Assembly: GCF_020524005.1 (NCBI RefSeq)
Contig: NZ_JAIVKK010000007.1
Coordinates: 186,001 to 250,000 of the forward strand
DNA length: 64,000 nt
Direction of reading: 5' to 3'
Source: Microbulbifer aggregans
GTDB taxonomy: Bacteria; Pseudomonadota; Gammaproteobacteria; Pseudomonadales; Cellvibrionaceae
Shown here: positions 9,401-18,528 of the stretch, in pieces
How the letters are laid out: each line of letters begins with the position of its first letter
Position numbering within the stretch: the stretch's first letter is position 1
Notes under the pieces: model-generated
Databases searched by the model: none
Seen by the model: only the letters and a program-made list of their open reading frames with translations
Told to the model about the DNA's origin: nothing
Position numbers and translations under genes: made by a program

Positions 9401-11476
9401 ATGGGAAAGAGTGGTTATCGTCCAGACATTGACGGCCTGCGGGCACTGGCCGTACTGCCGGTCGTATTCGGCCATGCAGGCCTCCCCGGTTTTTCCGGCG
9501 GATTTATCGGTGTCGACATTTTCTTTGTCATTTCAGGTTTTCTGATCACCAGCATACTGGTCCGGGAAATCAGCGCCGGTGACTTTTCTGTGGCCCGGTT
9601 CTACGAGCGCCGCGCACGCCGGATCCTTCCCGCCCTGTTTGCGATGATGCTGGCCTGCCTCATCGGAGGTTGGTTCCTGATGCCCCCGGAAGCTTTCGGT
9701 GCGCTCGGCCGCTCAGTGATCGCCGCTATTTTGTTCCTCTCCAATGTCTGGTTCGCCCGCAGCACAGAAGACTACTTCGGCACAGCGGCAGAGTGGGAAC
9801 CGCTGCTACATACCTGGTCGCTGTCGGTGGAAGAGCAGTTTTATCTGGGCTTTCCGCTGTTACTGTGCCTGCTGGCACGGGGACCTCGCGCACTCATGAC
9901 GGTCGGCGTCGCGCTTTTGACCGTAGCGTCATTTGCGTTCTCGATCTGGCAAACCCGGACTGAGCCCACGGCGGCCTACTTCCTGACGCCCGCGCGCGTG
10001 TGGGAGCTGAGTGCCGGTGCCCTGCTCGCCATGGGTGTTCTGCCTAACCTAAAGCAGCGCGCTCTGGCCGAACTTATCGGCCTGGCGGGTGTGCTGATGA
10101 TTATCGCCAGCATTGCCTTCTACGGACCACAGACCGCGTTCCCCGGCAGCGCGGCAATGCTGCCCGTGGCAGGCGCAATCGCGCTGATCTGGGCAGGCAG
10201 CGCTGGGGAAAATCGGGTATCCCGACTTATGGGCAATCCCCTGCTGGTGGCTATCGGGCTTATTTCCTACTCGCTCTACCTCTGGCACTGGCCCGTACTC
10301 GTCGGCCTGCGCCTGCTACAGGGGAGCACTCACCTTTCGACAGGCCTTGCGCTGTTCGCCGTCGCACTATCCCTGCTACTGGCATGGGGCAGCTGGAAGT
10401 TTATCGAACAGTCGTTCCGCGCCGGGCGGAAGACCCGAATAACACGCCCGCTACTGACCCGCCTTTCTGCAGTCAGCGCAATGTTGCTCCTTGGAACCGG
10501 CTTTGCCATCAAAACATATGATGGCTTTCCGAGCCGGCTGCCGGAGCCGCAGCTTGCTACTTATCAACAGGCGTTCAGCGGCATCGACCGACAGGAACGC
10601 TGCATGAAGAAAACCCCGGCAACCGGCCTGTGTACGATGGGCGGCACTCCCGAGGAAAGCCAGGAGAATATGGACCTGTTCCTGTGGGGCGACTCGCACG
10701 CGGCAGCCTGGCTACCGGGCTTCGATCAACTTCTCGAAAAGCAGAAATTCACCGGTATGGCCGCACTCAAATCCGGCTGCCCACCACTTATGGGATTGCG
10801 CCGAGTGGACAAGTCCGAGTCGCACCGCTGTGACCTATTCAATGAGCAAGTCATTGAGCTGTTAAAGTCGCGGGAAGATATGCCAGTAGTGGTACTGGCC
10901 GCGCGCTGGGCACTGGCTGCAGAAGAGAATCGTCCGGAAGGTGGCAAGGGCAGCCAGTTTACCTCCGCAGAATCCTACACGACGGCAGTACCAGATTGGG
11001 CCGTGCAAGCAACATATTCCTCCCGGGGAGCCCTTGTAGCTCACAGACTCGACCAAACGGTTGCCGCCATTCGCGCAACCGGACGCAAGGTGATACTGAT
11101 TAAAGGGGTTCCGGAAATCGGCCACTCCGTTCCGGCAGCGCTGGCGAAAGCCGCATTCACCGATACCGTCTTCCCCAAGGGGCCAACGGCAAGTGGTGTA
11201 GAAACCCGGCAGCAGCAGTCCGATAACATTCTCGATCTCGTGGCAGAGCGCCACGGCGCCTATACGGTCAACCCTCGCGAACTGCTATGCGAAGACAACT
11301 GCCGCATAGCCTTTGGGCGCGACCTGCTTTACCGTGATGACGACCACTTGACTGCGTTTGCCGCGCGCCGGCTGCTACCAGCACTGATTGAGAAGGCGCC
11401 GCCAATAAAGGGGCTGGGAAACCGTGTAACATATTCTGAGTTGAATGAGCCGAGTGCCCAGCCTCCCAGGGGATAA
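9401..11476 (+). CDS. Acyltransferase 3 family protein with C-terminal SGNH domain (OafA/YrhL type)
   Basis: This integral membrane O-acyltransferase probably acetylates a surface polysaccharide, LPS or peptidoglycan. The first ~360 residues carry the acyltransferase-3 signature (YRPDIDGLRALAVLPV, then GGFIGVDIFFVISGFLI with its conserved Arg/His residues) and about ten membrane helices. The C-terminal periplasmic part is an SGNH hydrolase-like domain with a GDSHAAAW Ser block near residue 430 and a DDDHLT block for Asp/His near the end. The ATG at 9401 begins exactly where the family does; a GTG at 9383 with an AGG upstream would add six residues. It is a single gene, convergent with the next one, and the acceptor is unknown. 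Confidence 0.9.
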   Translation: MGKSGYRPDIDGLRALAVLPVVFGHAGLPGFSGGFIGVDIFFVISGFLITSILVREISAGDFSVARFYERRARRILPALFAMMLACLIGGWFLMPPEAFGALGRSVIAAILFLSNVWFARSTEDYFGTAAEWEPLLHTWSLSVEEQFYLGFPLLLCLLARGPRALMTVGVALLTVASFAFSIWQTRTEPTAAYFLTPARVWELSAGALLAMGVLPNLKQRALAELIGLAGVLMIIASIAFYGPQTAFPGSAAMLPVAGAIALIWAGSAGENRVSRLMGNPLLVAIGLISYSLYLWHWPVLVGLRLLQGSTHLSTGLALFAVALSLLLAWGSWKFIEQSFRAGRKTRITRPLLTRLSAVSAMLLLGTGFAIKTYDGFPSRLPEPQLATYQQAFSGIDRQERCMKKTPATGLCTMGGTPEESQENMDLFLWGDSHAAAWLPGFDQLLEKQKFTGMAALKSGCPPLMGLRRVDKSESHRCDLFNEQVIELLKSREDMPVVVLAARWALAAEENRPEGGKGSQFTSAESYTTAVPDWAVQATYSSRGALVAHRLDQTVAAIRATGRKVILIKGVPEIGHSVPAALAKAAFTDTVFPKGPTASGVETRQQQSDNILDLVAERHGAYTVNPRELLCEDNCRIAFGRDLLYRDDDHLTAFAARRLLPALIEKAPPIKGLGNRVTYSELNEPSAQPPRG

Positions 11477-11524
11477 GCCCTGAGTTATCAACAACCCAGC
11501 ACTGACTATCCACACCGCCACCCT

Positions 11525-11560
11525 AAAAAGCCCCCAACTCGCGAGAGCTGGGGGCTTTTT
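11525..11560. terminator. Bidirectional terminator between convergent genes
   Basis: A 16-bp stem with one mismatch is flanked by five A on the left and five T on the right, so it can end transcripts from both sides: the acyltransferase on the plus strand and the glutamine-synthetase-like gene on the minus strand. Confidence 0.9.
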
Positions 11561-11589
11561 CATATTTGCCACAACACTGTCCGGGAGCC

Positions 11590-12978
11590 TTACACGCTCA
11601 ACAATAGATGCTCACGCTCCCAGGGGGATATTTCGCGGTGGAACTGGCGCAGCTCCTCCTTTTTTACTTCAGCAAATAGCTGGCAGAAGTCTTCGCCCAA
11701 CACCTCGCGCACTTCCACGGCATCCTCGAATATGCGTAGTGCTTCGTCAAATGTAGTCGGGATATAGGCGTGAGACGACTGCTCGTCATCCAACTCACCC
11801 ACCGCAGGCGCGCTCGGCTCAATCCCGTTCAGCATGCCGAGATATCCACAGGCCAGGCTGGCAGCAATCGACAGATACGGGTTGGTATCCACCCCGATGA
11901 CCCGGTTTTCCAGGCGGCGATCCTGGGCACCCGAGTTGGGTACCCGCAAGCCGGTCGCGCGGTTATCGTAGCCCCAGGCAATATTAGTTGGTGCGCTGGA
12001 ATTGGCCTCAGACTCAAAGCGCCGGTAGGAATTGACGTTGGGTGCAATAAACGGCATCACTTCACGCAAGTATTTTTGTGTGCCGCCAATAAAATAGCGA
12101 AACAGGTCAGTGGCATTCCCCTGCTCATCCGAGAAAATATTTTTGCCGTTCGCGCTATCTACCACGCTCTGATGCACATGCATCGCACTGCCTGGCTGAT
12201 CGCGCATGGGCTTGGCCATAAACGTGGCGAACATACCGTTGTTTAACGCCGCTTCTTTGATAATCCGTTTGAAGTAAAACACCTGATCGGCCAACAGCAA
12301 CGGGTCGCCATGGGTGAGATTGAATTCCACTTGGCCGGCACCGTCCTCCTGGATAACCGAATCAATATGCAGACCTGCGGCTTCCGCATAGTCGTAGATG
12401 GTATCGATCACCGGACCATACTCATCAATGGCCGACATGGAGTAGGACTGCAGGGCCGTTCCGGAACGCCCGTTGCGGCCAACCGGCGGCTTGATCGGTT
12501 CATTCGGGTCAATATTCGGCTGAGTGAGGTAAAACTCCAGCTCCGGTGCCACCACCGGCTTCCAGCCCTTGGCGGCGTAGAGTGCGATCACCCGCTTCAG
12601 GATATTGCGCGGTGCGCAGGAAATTGGCTTGCCATCGAGGTCATGCAGGTCATGGATAATCTGCAGGCTCGCCTGTTTGGCCCAGGGCACAGCCATCGCC
12701 GTAGCCATATCCGGCACCAGCAACATATCACTTTCCGCCCACTGGTTATCGATATCCATTTCCACATCCTGACCGGTGATGGTCTGGTAAAAAATAGAGA
12801 TCGGTAAAAAAATGGAGCCATCCGGCGAGTACTTGTTTAGCGGCATCGCCTTACCACGGGACATACCGTTCAGATCGGGGACGATACATTCCACTTCGTC
12901 CAGCCGGCGGCCGTTCAGGTAGGTTTGGAAGGCTGTGGGCAAAGTGTCCAGCCAGGAACGATTTTCAGACTGAGCCAT
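11590..12978 (-). CDS. Glutamine synthetase family protein (gamma-glutamylpolyamine synthetase-like)
   Basis: This 462-residue protein belongs to the GS-like ligases that couple glutamate to amines such as putrescine, rather than to classical GlnA. It has the GS beta-grasp start (VECIVPDLNGMSRGKAMP), the metal site APELEFYL, the glutamate-binding GAGQVEFNL region, HVHQS and the RRLENRV segment. The family resemblance is to PuuA/SpuI proteins of polyamine catabolism. The ATG at 12978 is preceded by AGGAG seven bases upstream; longer versions have no support. It stands alone, without other polyamine genes nearby. Substrate is inferred only at class level. Confidence 0.88.
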   Translation of the reverse strand: MAQSENRSWLDTLPTAFQTYLNGRRLDEVECIVPDLNGMSRGKAMPLNKYSPDGSIFLPISIFYQTITGQDVEMDIDNQWAESDMLLVPDMATAMAVPWAKQASLQIIHDLHDLDGKPISCAPRNILKRVIALYAAKGWKPVVAPELEFYLTQPNIDPNEPIKPPVGRNGRSGTALQSYSMSAIDEYGPVIDTIYDYAEAAGLHIDSVIQEDGAGQVEFNLTHGDPLLLADQVFYFKRIIKEAALNNGMFATFMAKPMRDQPGSAMHVHQSVVDSANGKNIFSDEQGNATDLFRYFIGGTQKYLREVMPFIAPNVNSYRRFESEANSSAPTNIAWGYDNRATGLRVPNSGAQDRRLENRVIGVDTNPYLSIAASLACGYLGMLNGIEPSAPAVGELDDEQSSHAYIPTTFDEALRIFEDAVEVREVLGEDFCQLFAEVKKEELRQFHREISPWEREHLLLSV

Positions 12979-13162
12979 AGGAACTCCTGCGGTAGAAATG
13001 GCTGATTCCGCAGTGTAACGGAATTCACGCCAGGCATCGCCTTGAAAAGCGCGGCAGGCTATATGGCTGGTTATTTTTGGGGAGAGCCACAAAATGTGGG
13101 GAATATTGGGAGCGAGAAGCCTTGGAAAAGAACACCGGGCGACCATTTTAAGAGCTTGTCCT

Positions 13163-13187
13163 CCCCCGCTCTACAAGTGAGCGGGGG
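13163..13187. other. GC-rich hairpin downstream of the C58-like gene
   Basis: Perfect 9-bp arms (CCCCCGCTC and GAGCGGGGG) enclose a 7-nt loop about 25 bp beyond the stop codon of the minus-strand gene. No T-run follows in either direction, so a terminator role is only possible. It may also be a scar of a past insertion. Confidence 0.45.
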
Positions 13188-13212
13188 CTTACTCGCTTCG
13201 AGCATCAACAGG

Positions 13213-13845
13213 TCAAGCGGGTGTAGAGACCCAGAACCCCGCCTTTTCGTTTGCGGGCAATTTTTTTGAATGACGACGTTTGCTGATATAGGCCTTCAAA
13301 TCGGCGAGAAAATGTCGTTTGTCGGAGTAGACCATCAGGCCAGTATTCGGCTCATTAATATACAGGGTACTGCTCGCGCCCCACTTACCACCGATGGCGA
13401 TATCGTGGTGCCAAACCGAAATGTATGCGGCCCACCGGCCAGCAGGGATATAACGCTCTTCAAATTCGACCAGTTCAAGTTTCTGGCCGACATTGATATT
13501 GGCGTCAAGATGGAGGTCTGCCATCTTGGAAACATGTGAATCAATATGCTTGCCAAAGTCCTTGATCATGGTCGCCTGGAATCTGAGGAAATTGGTGTAG
13601 TACTCCTCATACTTGCTGCCATCAGAGGCTTCCGTATTCCCGTTGAGAAAAGCAATAACCCAGGAGGAAGCAACGCCTTTACAGATACCATGTCCTTTCG
13701 GGCGCCCCTTTTCTGGCCCCTGCCGCGCCAAGGTATCATCATTAGCCCACCAATCGCCGGGCTTAGGCGCATGATTGCCACCATGAATATTTTTATTCAG
13801 CAGCTTTCCAGAAAGTGTCGATGATGCGTGAAGAAAGTTTGGCAT
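13213..13845 (-). CDS. C58 (YopT-like) cysteine peptidase-like protein
   Basis: This soluble 210-residue protein has no signal peptide. A GICKGVASSWVIAFL segment looks like the catalytic-Cys block of C58 (YopT/AvrPphB) peptidases. HHDIAIGG could give the catalytic His, and YINEPNTGLMVY resembles the Asp block, though here it reads NEPN instead of the usual DPN. The start is the ATG at 13845, preceded by AAGGA; an upstream TTG would add 19 residues. The DNA is visibly lower in GC than its neighbours. It is downstream of a GIY-YIG gene on the same strand, 92 bp away. It may be an effector or toxin, or an unrelated papain-like protein. Confidence 0.55.
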   Translation of the reverse strand: MPNFLHASSTLSGKLLNKNIHGGNHAPKPGDWWANDDTLARQGPEKGRPKGHGICKGVASSWVIAFLNGNTEASDGSKYEEYYTNFLRFQATMIKDFGKHIDSHVSKMADLHLDANINVGQKLELVEFEERYIPAGRWAAYISVWHHDIAIGGKWGASSTLYINEPNTGLMVYSDKRHFLADLKAYISKRRHSKKLPANEKAGFWVSTPA

Positions 13846-13937
13846 TTCAAATTCCTTTTTGATGTGTTTATCCAAATTCCATTTGCAAAAAACCGTTTGC
13901 AAAAAACAATGCTTCGGCTTATCGAGAACAGACGAGG

Positions 13938-14516
13938 TCAGCCGATTATCTGAAAGGCATGCTGCCGATAGATATAGCCAAAATCAGCGCTCTGCTGTCC
14001 TTCCGCCTCGCCTCTGGCAGCACTTTCATCCCGGCGATTCCAGGGGTAATCAAAATGCCCCAAACGCACCATAGATTCGAAGTGCTTCGGGTCAGACACA
14101 GGAATACAGGTGAAATAAAGGCCATCGAGAGGAAACTGCAACGCAGACGGAATTTTCGCGCGCATACTTTCCAGCTTTGGGAGTAACTCTCGATAATATT
14201 CCCGGATCGAGCGACTGGATTTGGTACCGCGACGCCGCCGCCCTGCGGAATTCACACCAATAAAGTGCTCGCCCAAACGCTTGCGCAATGACGCTTCGTG
14301 TTTACCCACATACATGGGCATAAAGTTGGTAGGATAGCCCGCCGCATGCAATCCAAACGCGGTTGCCTGGTCCGCGATATAGACATTGCGCTTGAACCCA
14401 ATTTCGTAGATTCCACTGACTTCCGGCGCATTCAAATAGTCCTTTAGCGGCCGCAACGGCTGCCAGTTCACCCCTCCAATCAAAACTCCGACCTCCCTGT
14501 TGAACTCGATTAACAA
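13938..14516 (-). CDS. GIY-YIG nuclease-domain protein
   Basis: This 192-residue protein carries GIY-YIG fold elements in the right order: SGIYEIGF, then PMYVGK, then an SLRKRLGEHF helix with Arg and His, and late in the protein HFESM (candidate metal-binding Glu) plus a YPWN Asn. The fold cuts DNA in homing endonucleases, repair enzymes and some restriction enzymes. An unusually long stretch (about 30 residues) separates GIY from YVG. It is probably the first gene of a two-gene minus-strand unit with the C58-like gene. Both are absent from the conserved cores on either side, suggesting acquisition as an islet. Biological role unknown. Confidence 0.65.
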   Translation of the reverse strand: MLIEFNREVGVLIGGVNWQPLRPLKDYLNAPEVSGIYEIGFKRNVYIADQATAFGLHAAGYPTNFMPMYVGKHEASLRKRLGEHFIGVNSAGRRRRGTKSSRSIREYYRELLPKLESMRAKIPSALQFPLDGLYFTCIPVSDPKHFESMVRLGHFDYPWNRRDESAARGEAEGQQSADFGYIYRQHAFQIIG

Positions 14517-14889
14517 ACGATGGGAGTTAATCTAGCGCGGGGGCAAAGTGCATCGCAAGGGAAATAAAATCCACTCTGACACTACTTTTTTGTATTGAAT
14601 GCACGGCAACTGTGGAGTCCTTCCCGGATCGCGGCTAGCGAAAATCAACGTGGAGGTTATTCGGCAAAAATCCATCCAAGACACTCCGTTATACGTTGCG
14701 CTCAGCACACTAAACCACTTCGCCAATAATTTTTAGATTGGTGTCACACCAGAAACAGATTACGCGGAAATTCCGTACTTAATGACCACGTTGGGGCAAC
14801 GTGGCCCTGCGTTAGTATCAAACTTCCCATTCAGTTGGCTGGAGCTTTGGTTTAAGCTTGCCTGCAAGAATAAGCAGTAGTAGTACTCC
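14517..14889. other. Lower-GC intergenic region upstream of the AraC-type gene
   Basis: This 373-bp spacer should contain divergent promoters for the nuclease-like gene and the AraC-type regulator. A 64-codon minus-strand reading frame (14532-14726) has no recognisable features and I do not call it. The only element I can name is the AANAANAA site at 14866. Confidence 0.4.
14866..14873 (+). promoter_or_regulatory. Candidate Hfq/Crc-binding CA motif upstream of the AraC-type regulator
   Basis: AAGAATAA matches the AANAANAA consensus and ends 16 nt before the ATG of a gene that lacks a good Shine-Dalgarno sequence. In Pseudomonas, Hfq with Crc represses translation by binding such sites. The role here is inferred. 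Confidence 0.4.
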
Positions 14890-16065
14890 ATGATTGTTTC
14901 GCTCCATCTCACCAGCCTGATCATTATGTTTGGTGCCTGTACCGGCCTGATGCTGAGCTTACTGCTGTGGATGGTGCCCTGGGGAAATAGACGGGCCAGT
15001 CACTGCCTGGGTGCACTGCTGGCGGTGAGCTGTGGGATCTCTGTTGCAGAGATTGGCGCCACTGAGATGGAATCACTGCCGGCCGTATACCATCAGCTGT
15101 ATATCCTGCAGTTTCTGCCCGGGCCTCTGATCTACTTTTTCAGCCGCCTGCTGACTCAACCGGAGTTCCAATGGCAACCTCGGCATGCCTTGCACCTGTT
15201 GCCGGCTGTGCTCATGGCCCTGCTCTGGTGGCTTCAGCTTCCACTTTCGCCGACCGGGCTGCTGACACTTCCCTGCTCAACCGGTGACTGCGACCTCATG
15301 TACCGCGCACGCTTTGTACACCGTCTGGCGGTCTACCTTTCCTTATTCGGTTACGGCATTACCGTACTGGGCGTATTGCGGCCGCATTTGCAGCGGGTCA
15401 AGCAAAACTATTCAGCCGTTGAGAAGGTAAACCTGAGCTGGTTGACCGCACTCGTATACTGCTACCTGGCAGCCACGCTAATTGGTGTGACTATTGAGCT
15501 CGCGGGGATGATCGGTTGGCCAGTGCCTTTTACTACGGGTACGCTACAGGCGCAGGCTCCTCTCCTCCTGACCCTGCTGATGGGCTGGTTTGGACTACGA
15601 CAGCACCGCATCCACCTTCCCGAACAACCAACGGTTCAGGAAGCCACCACGAAAGAGGAAGGCGAACCCACTGCGCGCAAATACCAGACCAGCAGCCTGT
15701 CGGATGAAGGCGCCAGGGCTATCTGGAAGGCACTGCAGCAACGTATGGCCACTGATAAGCCGTACCTGGAGGCCGGGCTCAAGATCGCCGATCTGGCCCG
15801 CACGTTGTCCGTACCGACGCACCACCTTTCGGAAACTATCAACAGCTTCACAGAGCAATCGTTTTACGAGTTCATCAACCAGCACCGGGTGGACGAAGCT
15901 GCACAGATGCTACTCGACGATAACCTGCAGCACTTGTCAGTGACCGATATTGGCCTTCAGGCTGGTTTCAACTCCAATTCCACCTTCTTTTCCCACTTCA
16001 AGAAGCGGCTCGGGCTTACTCCTCGGCAGTACCGTCTGAGGCAGCAAGAAATGTTAACCAATTGA
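14890..16065 (+). CDS. AraC family regulator with N-terminal seven-helix membrane domain
   Basis: This 391-residue protein has about seven hydrophobic helices in residues 1-240, then a linker, then an AraC-type double helix-turn-helix (about 285-388, including LKIADLARTLSV and LSVTDIGLQAGFNSNSTFF). Regulators of this layout sense a signal at the inner membrane and activate nearby uptake genes. The next gene downstream is a TonB receptor starting 190 bp away on the same strand, its likely target. There is no clear ribosome site; a CA motif lies just upstream. Confidence 0.88.
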   Translation: MIVSLHLTSLIIMFGACTGLMLSLLLWMVPWGNRRASHCLGALLAVSCGISVAEIGATEMESLPAVYHQLYILQFLPGPLIYFFSRLLTQPEFQWQPRHALHLLPAVLMALLWWLQLPLSPTGLLTLPCSTGDCDLMYRARFVHRLAVYLSLFGYGITVLGVLRPHLQRVKQNYSAVEKVNLSWLTALVYCYLAATLIGVTIELAGMIGWPVPFTTGTLQAQAPLLLTLLMGWFGLRQHRIHLPEQPTVQEATTKEEGEPTARKYQTSSLSDEGARAIWKALQQRMATDKPYLEAGLKIADLARTLSVPTHHLSETINSFTEQSFYEFINQHRVDEAAQMLLDDNLQHLSVTDIGLQAGFNSNSTFFSHFKKRLGLTPRQYRLRQQEMLTN

Positions 16066-16224
16066 TTTAAAAGGATTTTTTTATTCGTATTTGCAAACTC
16101 GCAATTTCCGACAGGCCCGGGCCGAGGGGTTTTTTGTGCGGATTTGCAAATGCGGAGGCAGCTGGGATCTTCTTAAGGTTATAACCCCTGACAATGGCGC
16201 AATGTAACCAGCGCACGTCCGTCA

Positions 16225-16235
16225 AAGAACAATAA
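16225..16235 (+). promoter_or_regulatory. Candidate Hfq/Crc-binding CA motif upstream of the TonB receptor at 16255
   Basis: AAGAACAATAA contains two overlapping AANAANAA matches and ends 19 nt before the receptor ATG, directly ahead of its AGGAG ribosome site. This is the position from which Hfq/Crc binding would block initiation. Function inferred by comparison with Pseudomonas. Confidence 0.5.
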
Positions 16236-16254
16236 CCTTGTCAGGAGAACCTCG

Positions 16255-18447
16255 ATGAAAGCCACCCGTTATCTCCCCCATGCCCTCGCAGCCGCCATTA
16301 CCGCTCAGGCATCCCCGTGGGCCCTTTCAGCCGAACTGGAAGAAGTCACCGTGACGGCGCAAAAACGCAGCGAGCGCCTTACCGAAGTCCCCATCGCCAT
16401 CACCAACTTTGGTGCCGACAACATAGAACAGACCGGCGTGCGACAGCTGAAAGAGGTAGCAGAGTTTGTGCCCAACCTGTCCATCAGCTCCGGTACCGAC
16501 TTCACTTCCAGCGTCAGTATTCGCGGTGTGGGTGCCAACAGCCGCAATATCGGCTTCGATACCCGCGTGGGTGTCTACCTTGACGGGGTGTATCTGGGAC
16601 AGTCCCCGGCACTGAATCAGGAGCTGCTGGATCTTGAACGGATTGAGGTTCTGCGCGGGCCCCAGGGCACCCTGTTCGGTAAAAACACCGTGGCCGGTGC
16701 CATCAACCTGATTTCCCGTCAGCCCAGCGACACCTTTGAGGGCAGCGTGAATGTGGAATACGGTAACTACGGTGCCCGGCAGGTCTCGGCTGCCGTGAAT
16801 GTACCGCTCTCTGACAGCCTGTTTTCCAAAGTTTCAGTCAGCAGCCAGCAGCGCGACGGTATGGTGAAAAACCTGCTGACCGGCAGCGATCTGAATGAGG
16901 TAGATGGCGATGCCTACCGCGCCCAGCTGCTCTACGATGCCGGCGGTAGCTTCAACGCAAGCCTTTCGCTCGATGGCACCAACAGCGATCGCCTCAGCTA
17001 CACCGGCGACGCCGTAACCGATACATTCGCGTCTACTGTTGAAAGTGCGTCGCCAGCACCGAATACCGTGAACATGAACCTGGATCCGCACGAAGCCCGC
17101 GAGATTCGTGGCGCCGCGGCCACGCTCAACTGGGATCTGGAAAGCGGCTTTGCCGTGAAGTCCATCACCGCTTCCAGAGACACCGAGATCGAATACCAGA
17201 ACGACATTGATTACTCCGCTCTGGATCTCGTGCAGCTGGCCTACGCCGACAACTATGCCCAGCTCACCCAGGAGTTCCAGCTGATCTCACCGGACACGGA
17301 AAACCTGAAATACATCGCCGGTCTGTACCTCTTCCAGCAACAGGCCGATAGCCTGCGCCAGATTCAGGGCTCGACTCTCGCTTCCGTGCTGTTCGGCACC
17401 GATCCAACGCGCCCGGTGACGACGGACGGCACAGTGGATACGGACAGTTACGCTGCATTCGTGAACGGCAGCTACGCGTTGTCCGACGCCTGGAAGCTGG
17501 GCTTCGGTTTCCGCTACTCGGAAGAAAAGAAATCGGTAGGCTGGATGATCGACGGCTCCGGTTCCGGCGCTTTCCAGATGGCCACCGCCGAACTAGACGA
17601 CGAGCGCACCGACAGCCACCTCTCCCCAACCGTTAACCTGGGCTACGCATTCAACCAGGATATTCAGGGCTATGTGAAATACAGCAGCGGCTTCAAAAGT
17701 GGGGGCTTCAACCTGGACTTTGTCGGTCAGGGCGATGTGGAGGCGGGCCTGGATTTCGACAAGGAGACTGTGGACAGCTTCGAAATCGGCCTGAAAGGCA
17801 CGCTGTTCGCGCGCAGCCTCGGCTTCAATCTCGCAGCCTTCCAGTCCGACTACACCGATTATCAGGTGAATCAGTTTATCGACCTGGGCGAGGGACGCAC
17901 CTCCATCAGTATCCGCAATGCCGCCGAAGTGGTAACCCGTGGCCTTGAGGCAGAATTCACCTACCGTCCGACGGACCGCCTGCAGCTCAATGCCGCTTTC
18001 GGCCTGCTGGATGCGGAGTTTGCTGACTACCCTGGCGGCGGTGCCGGTGGAACGGATGTGAGTGGGAACAAACTGCCGGGTGCATCGGATTACTCGGTTA
18101 ATCTGGGCGCCCAATATTACTACCCGGTACCTGCGCTGGGTGCGGAATTGCTCGCGCGCGTGGATTACTCCCTGCGCGGGGACTACTACAACACGGCCGA
18201 CAACGTGCGTTCCGGCACCCTTGCCAGCGGCGAGAGCGTGCAATACGGCTGGGTGGATGATATCCAGTTGGTGAATGCGCGCCTCGGGCTTGAGAGTGAG
18301 AACGGCACCTGGTCCCTGGCGCTGTGGGGCCGCAACCTCACTGACGAAGAGTACCTGAACACCACACAACGGGACTTCTTCGGTACCCTCATTCACTTCC
18401 AGGGTGACCCGCGCACCTACGGTCTGGAGCTGGGTTACCGGTTCTAA
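16255..18447 (+). CDS. TonB-dependent outer-membrane receptor
   Basis: This 730-residue receptor begins with a signal peptide (about 1-25), then the TonB box LEEVTVTAQKR. A plug domain follows (about 50-160, with VEVLRGPQGTLFGKNTVAGAIN-like features), then a long beta-barrel ending in an aromatic residue, YGLELGYRF, as outer-membrane insertion requires. It imports a scarce nutrient using the proton gradient through TonB. The start has AGGAG eight bases upstream. It lies between a membrane AraC regulator and a periplasm- or membrane-anchored M20 peptidase, which points to a peptide or N-acyl amino acid ligand. That assignment is an inference. Confidence 0.93.
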   Translation: MKATRYLPHALAAAITAQASPWALSAELEEVTVTAQKRSERLTEVPIAITNFGADNIEQTGVRQLKEVAEFVPNLSISSGTDFTSSVSIRGVGANSRNIGFDTRVGVYLDGVYLGQSPALNQELLDLERIEVLRGPQGTLFGKNTVAGAINLISRQPSDTFEGSVNVEYGNYGARQVSAAVNVPLSDSLFSKVSVSSQQRDGMVKNLLTGSDLNEVDGDAYRAQLLYDAGGSFNASLSLDGTNSDRLSYTGDAVTDTFASTVESASPAPNTVNMNLDPHEAREIRGAAATLNWDLESGFAVKSITASRDTEIEYQNDIDYSALDLVQLAYADNYAQLTQEFQLISPDTENLKYIAGLYLFQQQADSLRQIQGSTLASVLFGTDPTRPVTTDGTVDTDSYAAFVNGSYALSDAWKLGFGFRYSEEKKSVGWMIDGSGSGAFQMATAELDDERTDSHLSPTVNLGYAFNQDIQGYVKYSSGFKSGGFNLDFVGQGDVEAGLDFDKETVDSFEIGLKGTLFARSLGFNLAAFQSDYTDYQVNQFIDLGEGRTSISIRNAAEVVTRGLEAEFTYRPTDRLQLNAAFGLLDAEFADYPGGGAGGTDVSGNKLPGASDYSVNLGAQYYYPVPALGAELLARVDYSLRGDYYNTADNVRSGTLASGESVQYGWVDDIQLVNARLGLESENGTWSLALWGRNLTDEEYLNTTQRDFFGTLIHFQGDPRTYGLELGYRF

Positions 18448-18528
18448 CCACCATCACAGCGAGTCACACCTTGCGTGCGGCTCGCTGGTTCCAATAACGA
18501 TTCTCTGGCACCGAATTGAGATTTTCCC

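Noticed and set aside
13163..13187. Possible end of an IS200/IS605-type element
   Set aside because: The GC-rich hairpin is reminiscent of such ends, but no transposase or TnpB remnant and no opposite end are visible.
14532..14726. 64-codon minus-strand reading frame upstream of the GIY-YIG gene
   Set aside because: No ribosome site, hydrophobic pattern or family resemblance.
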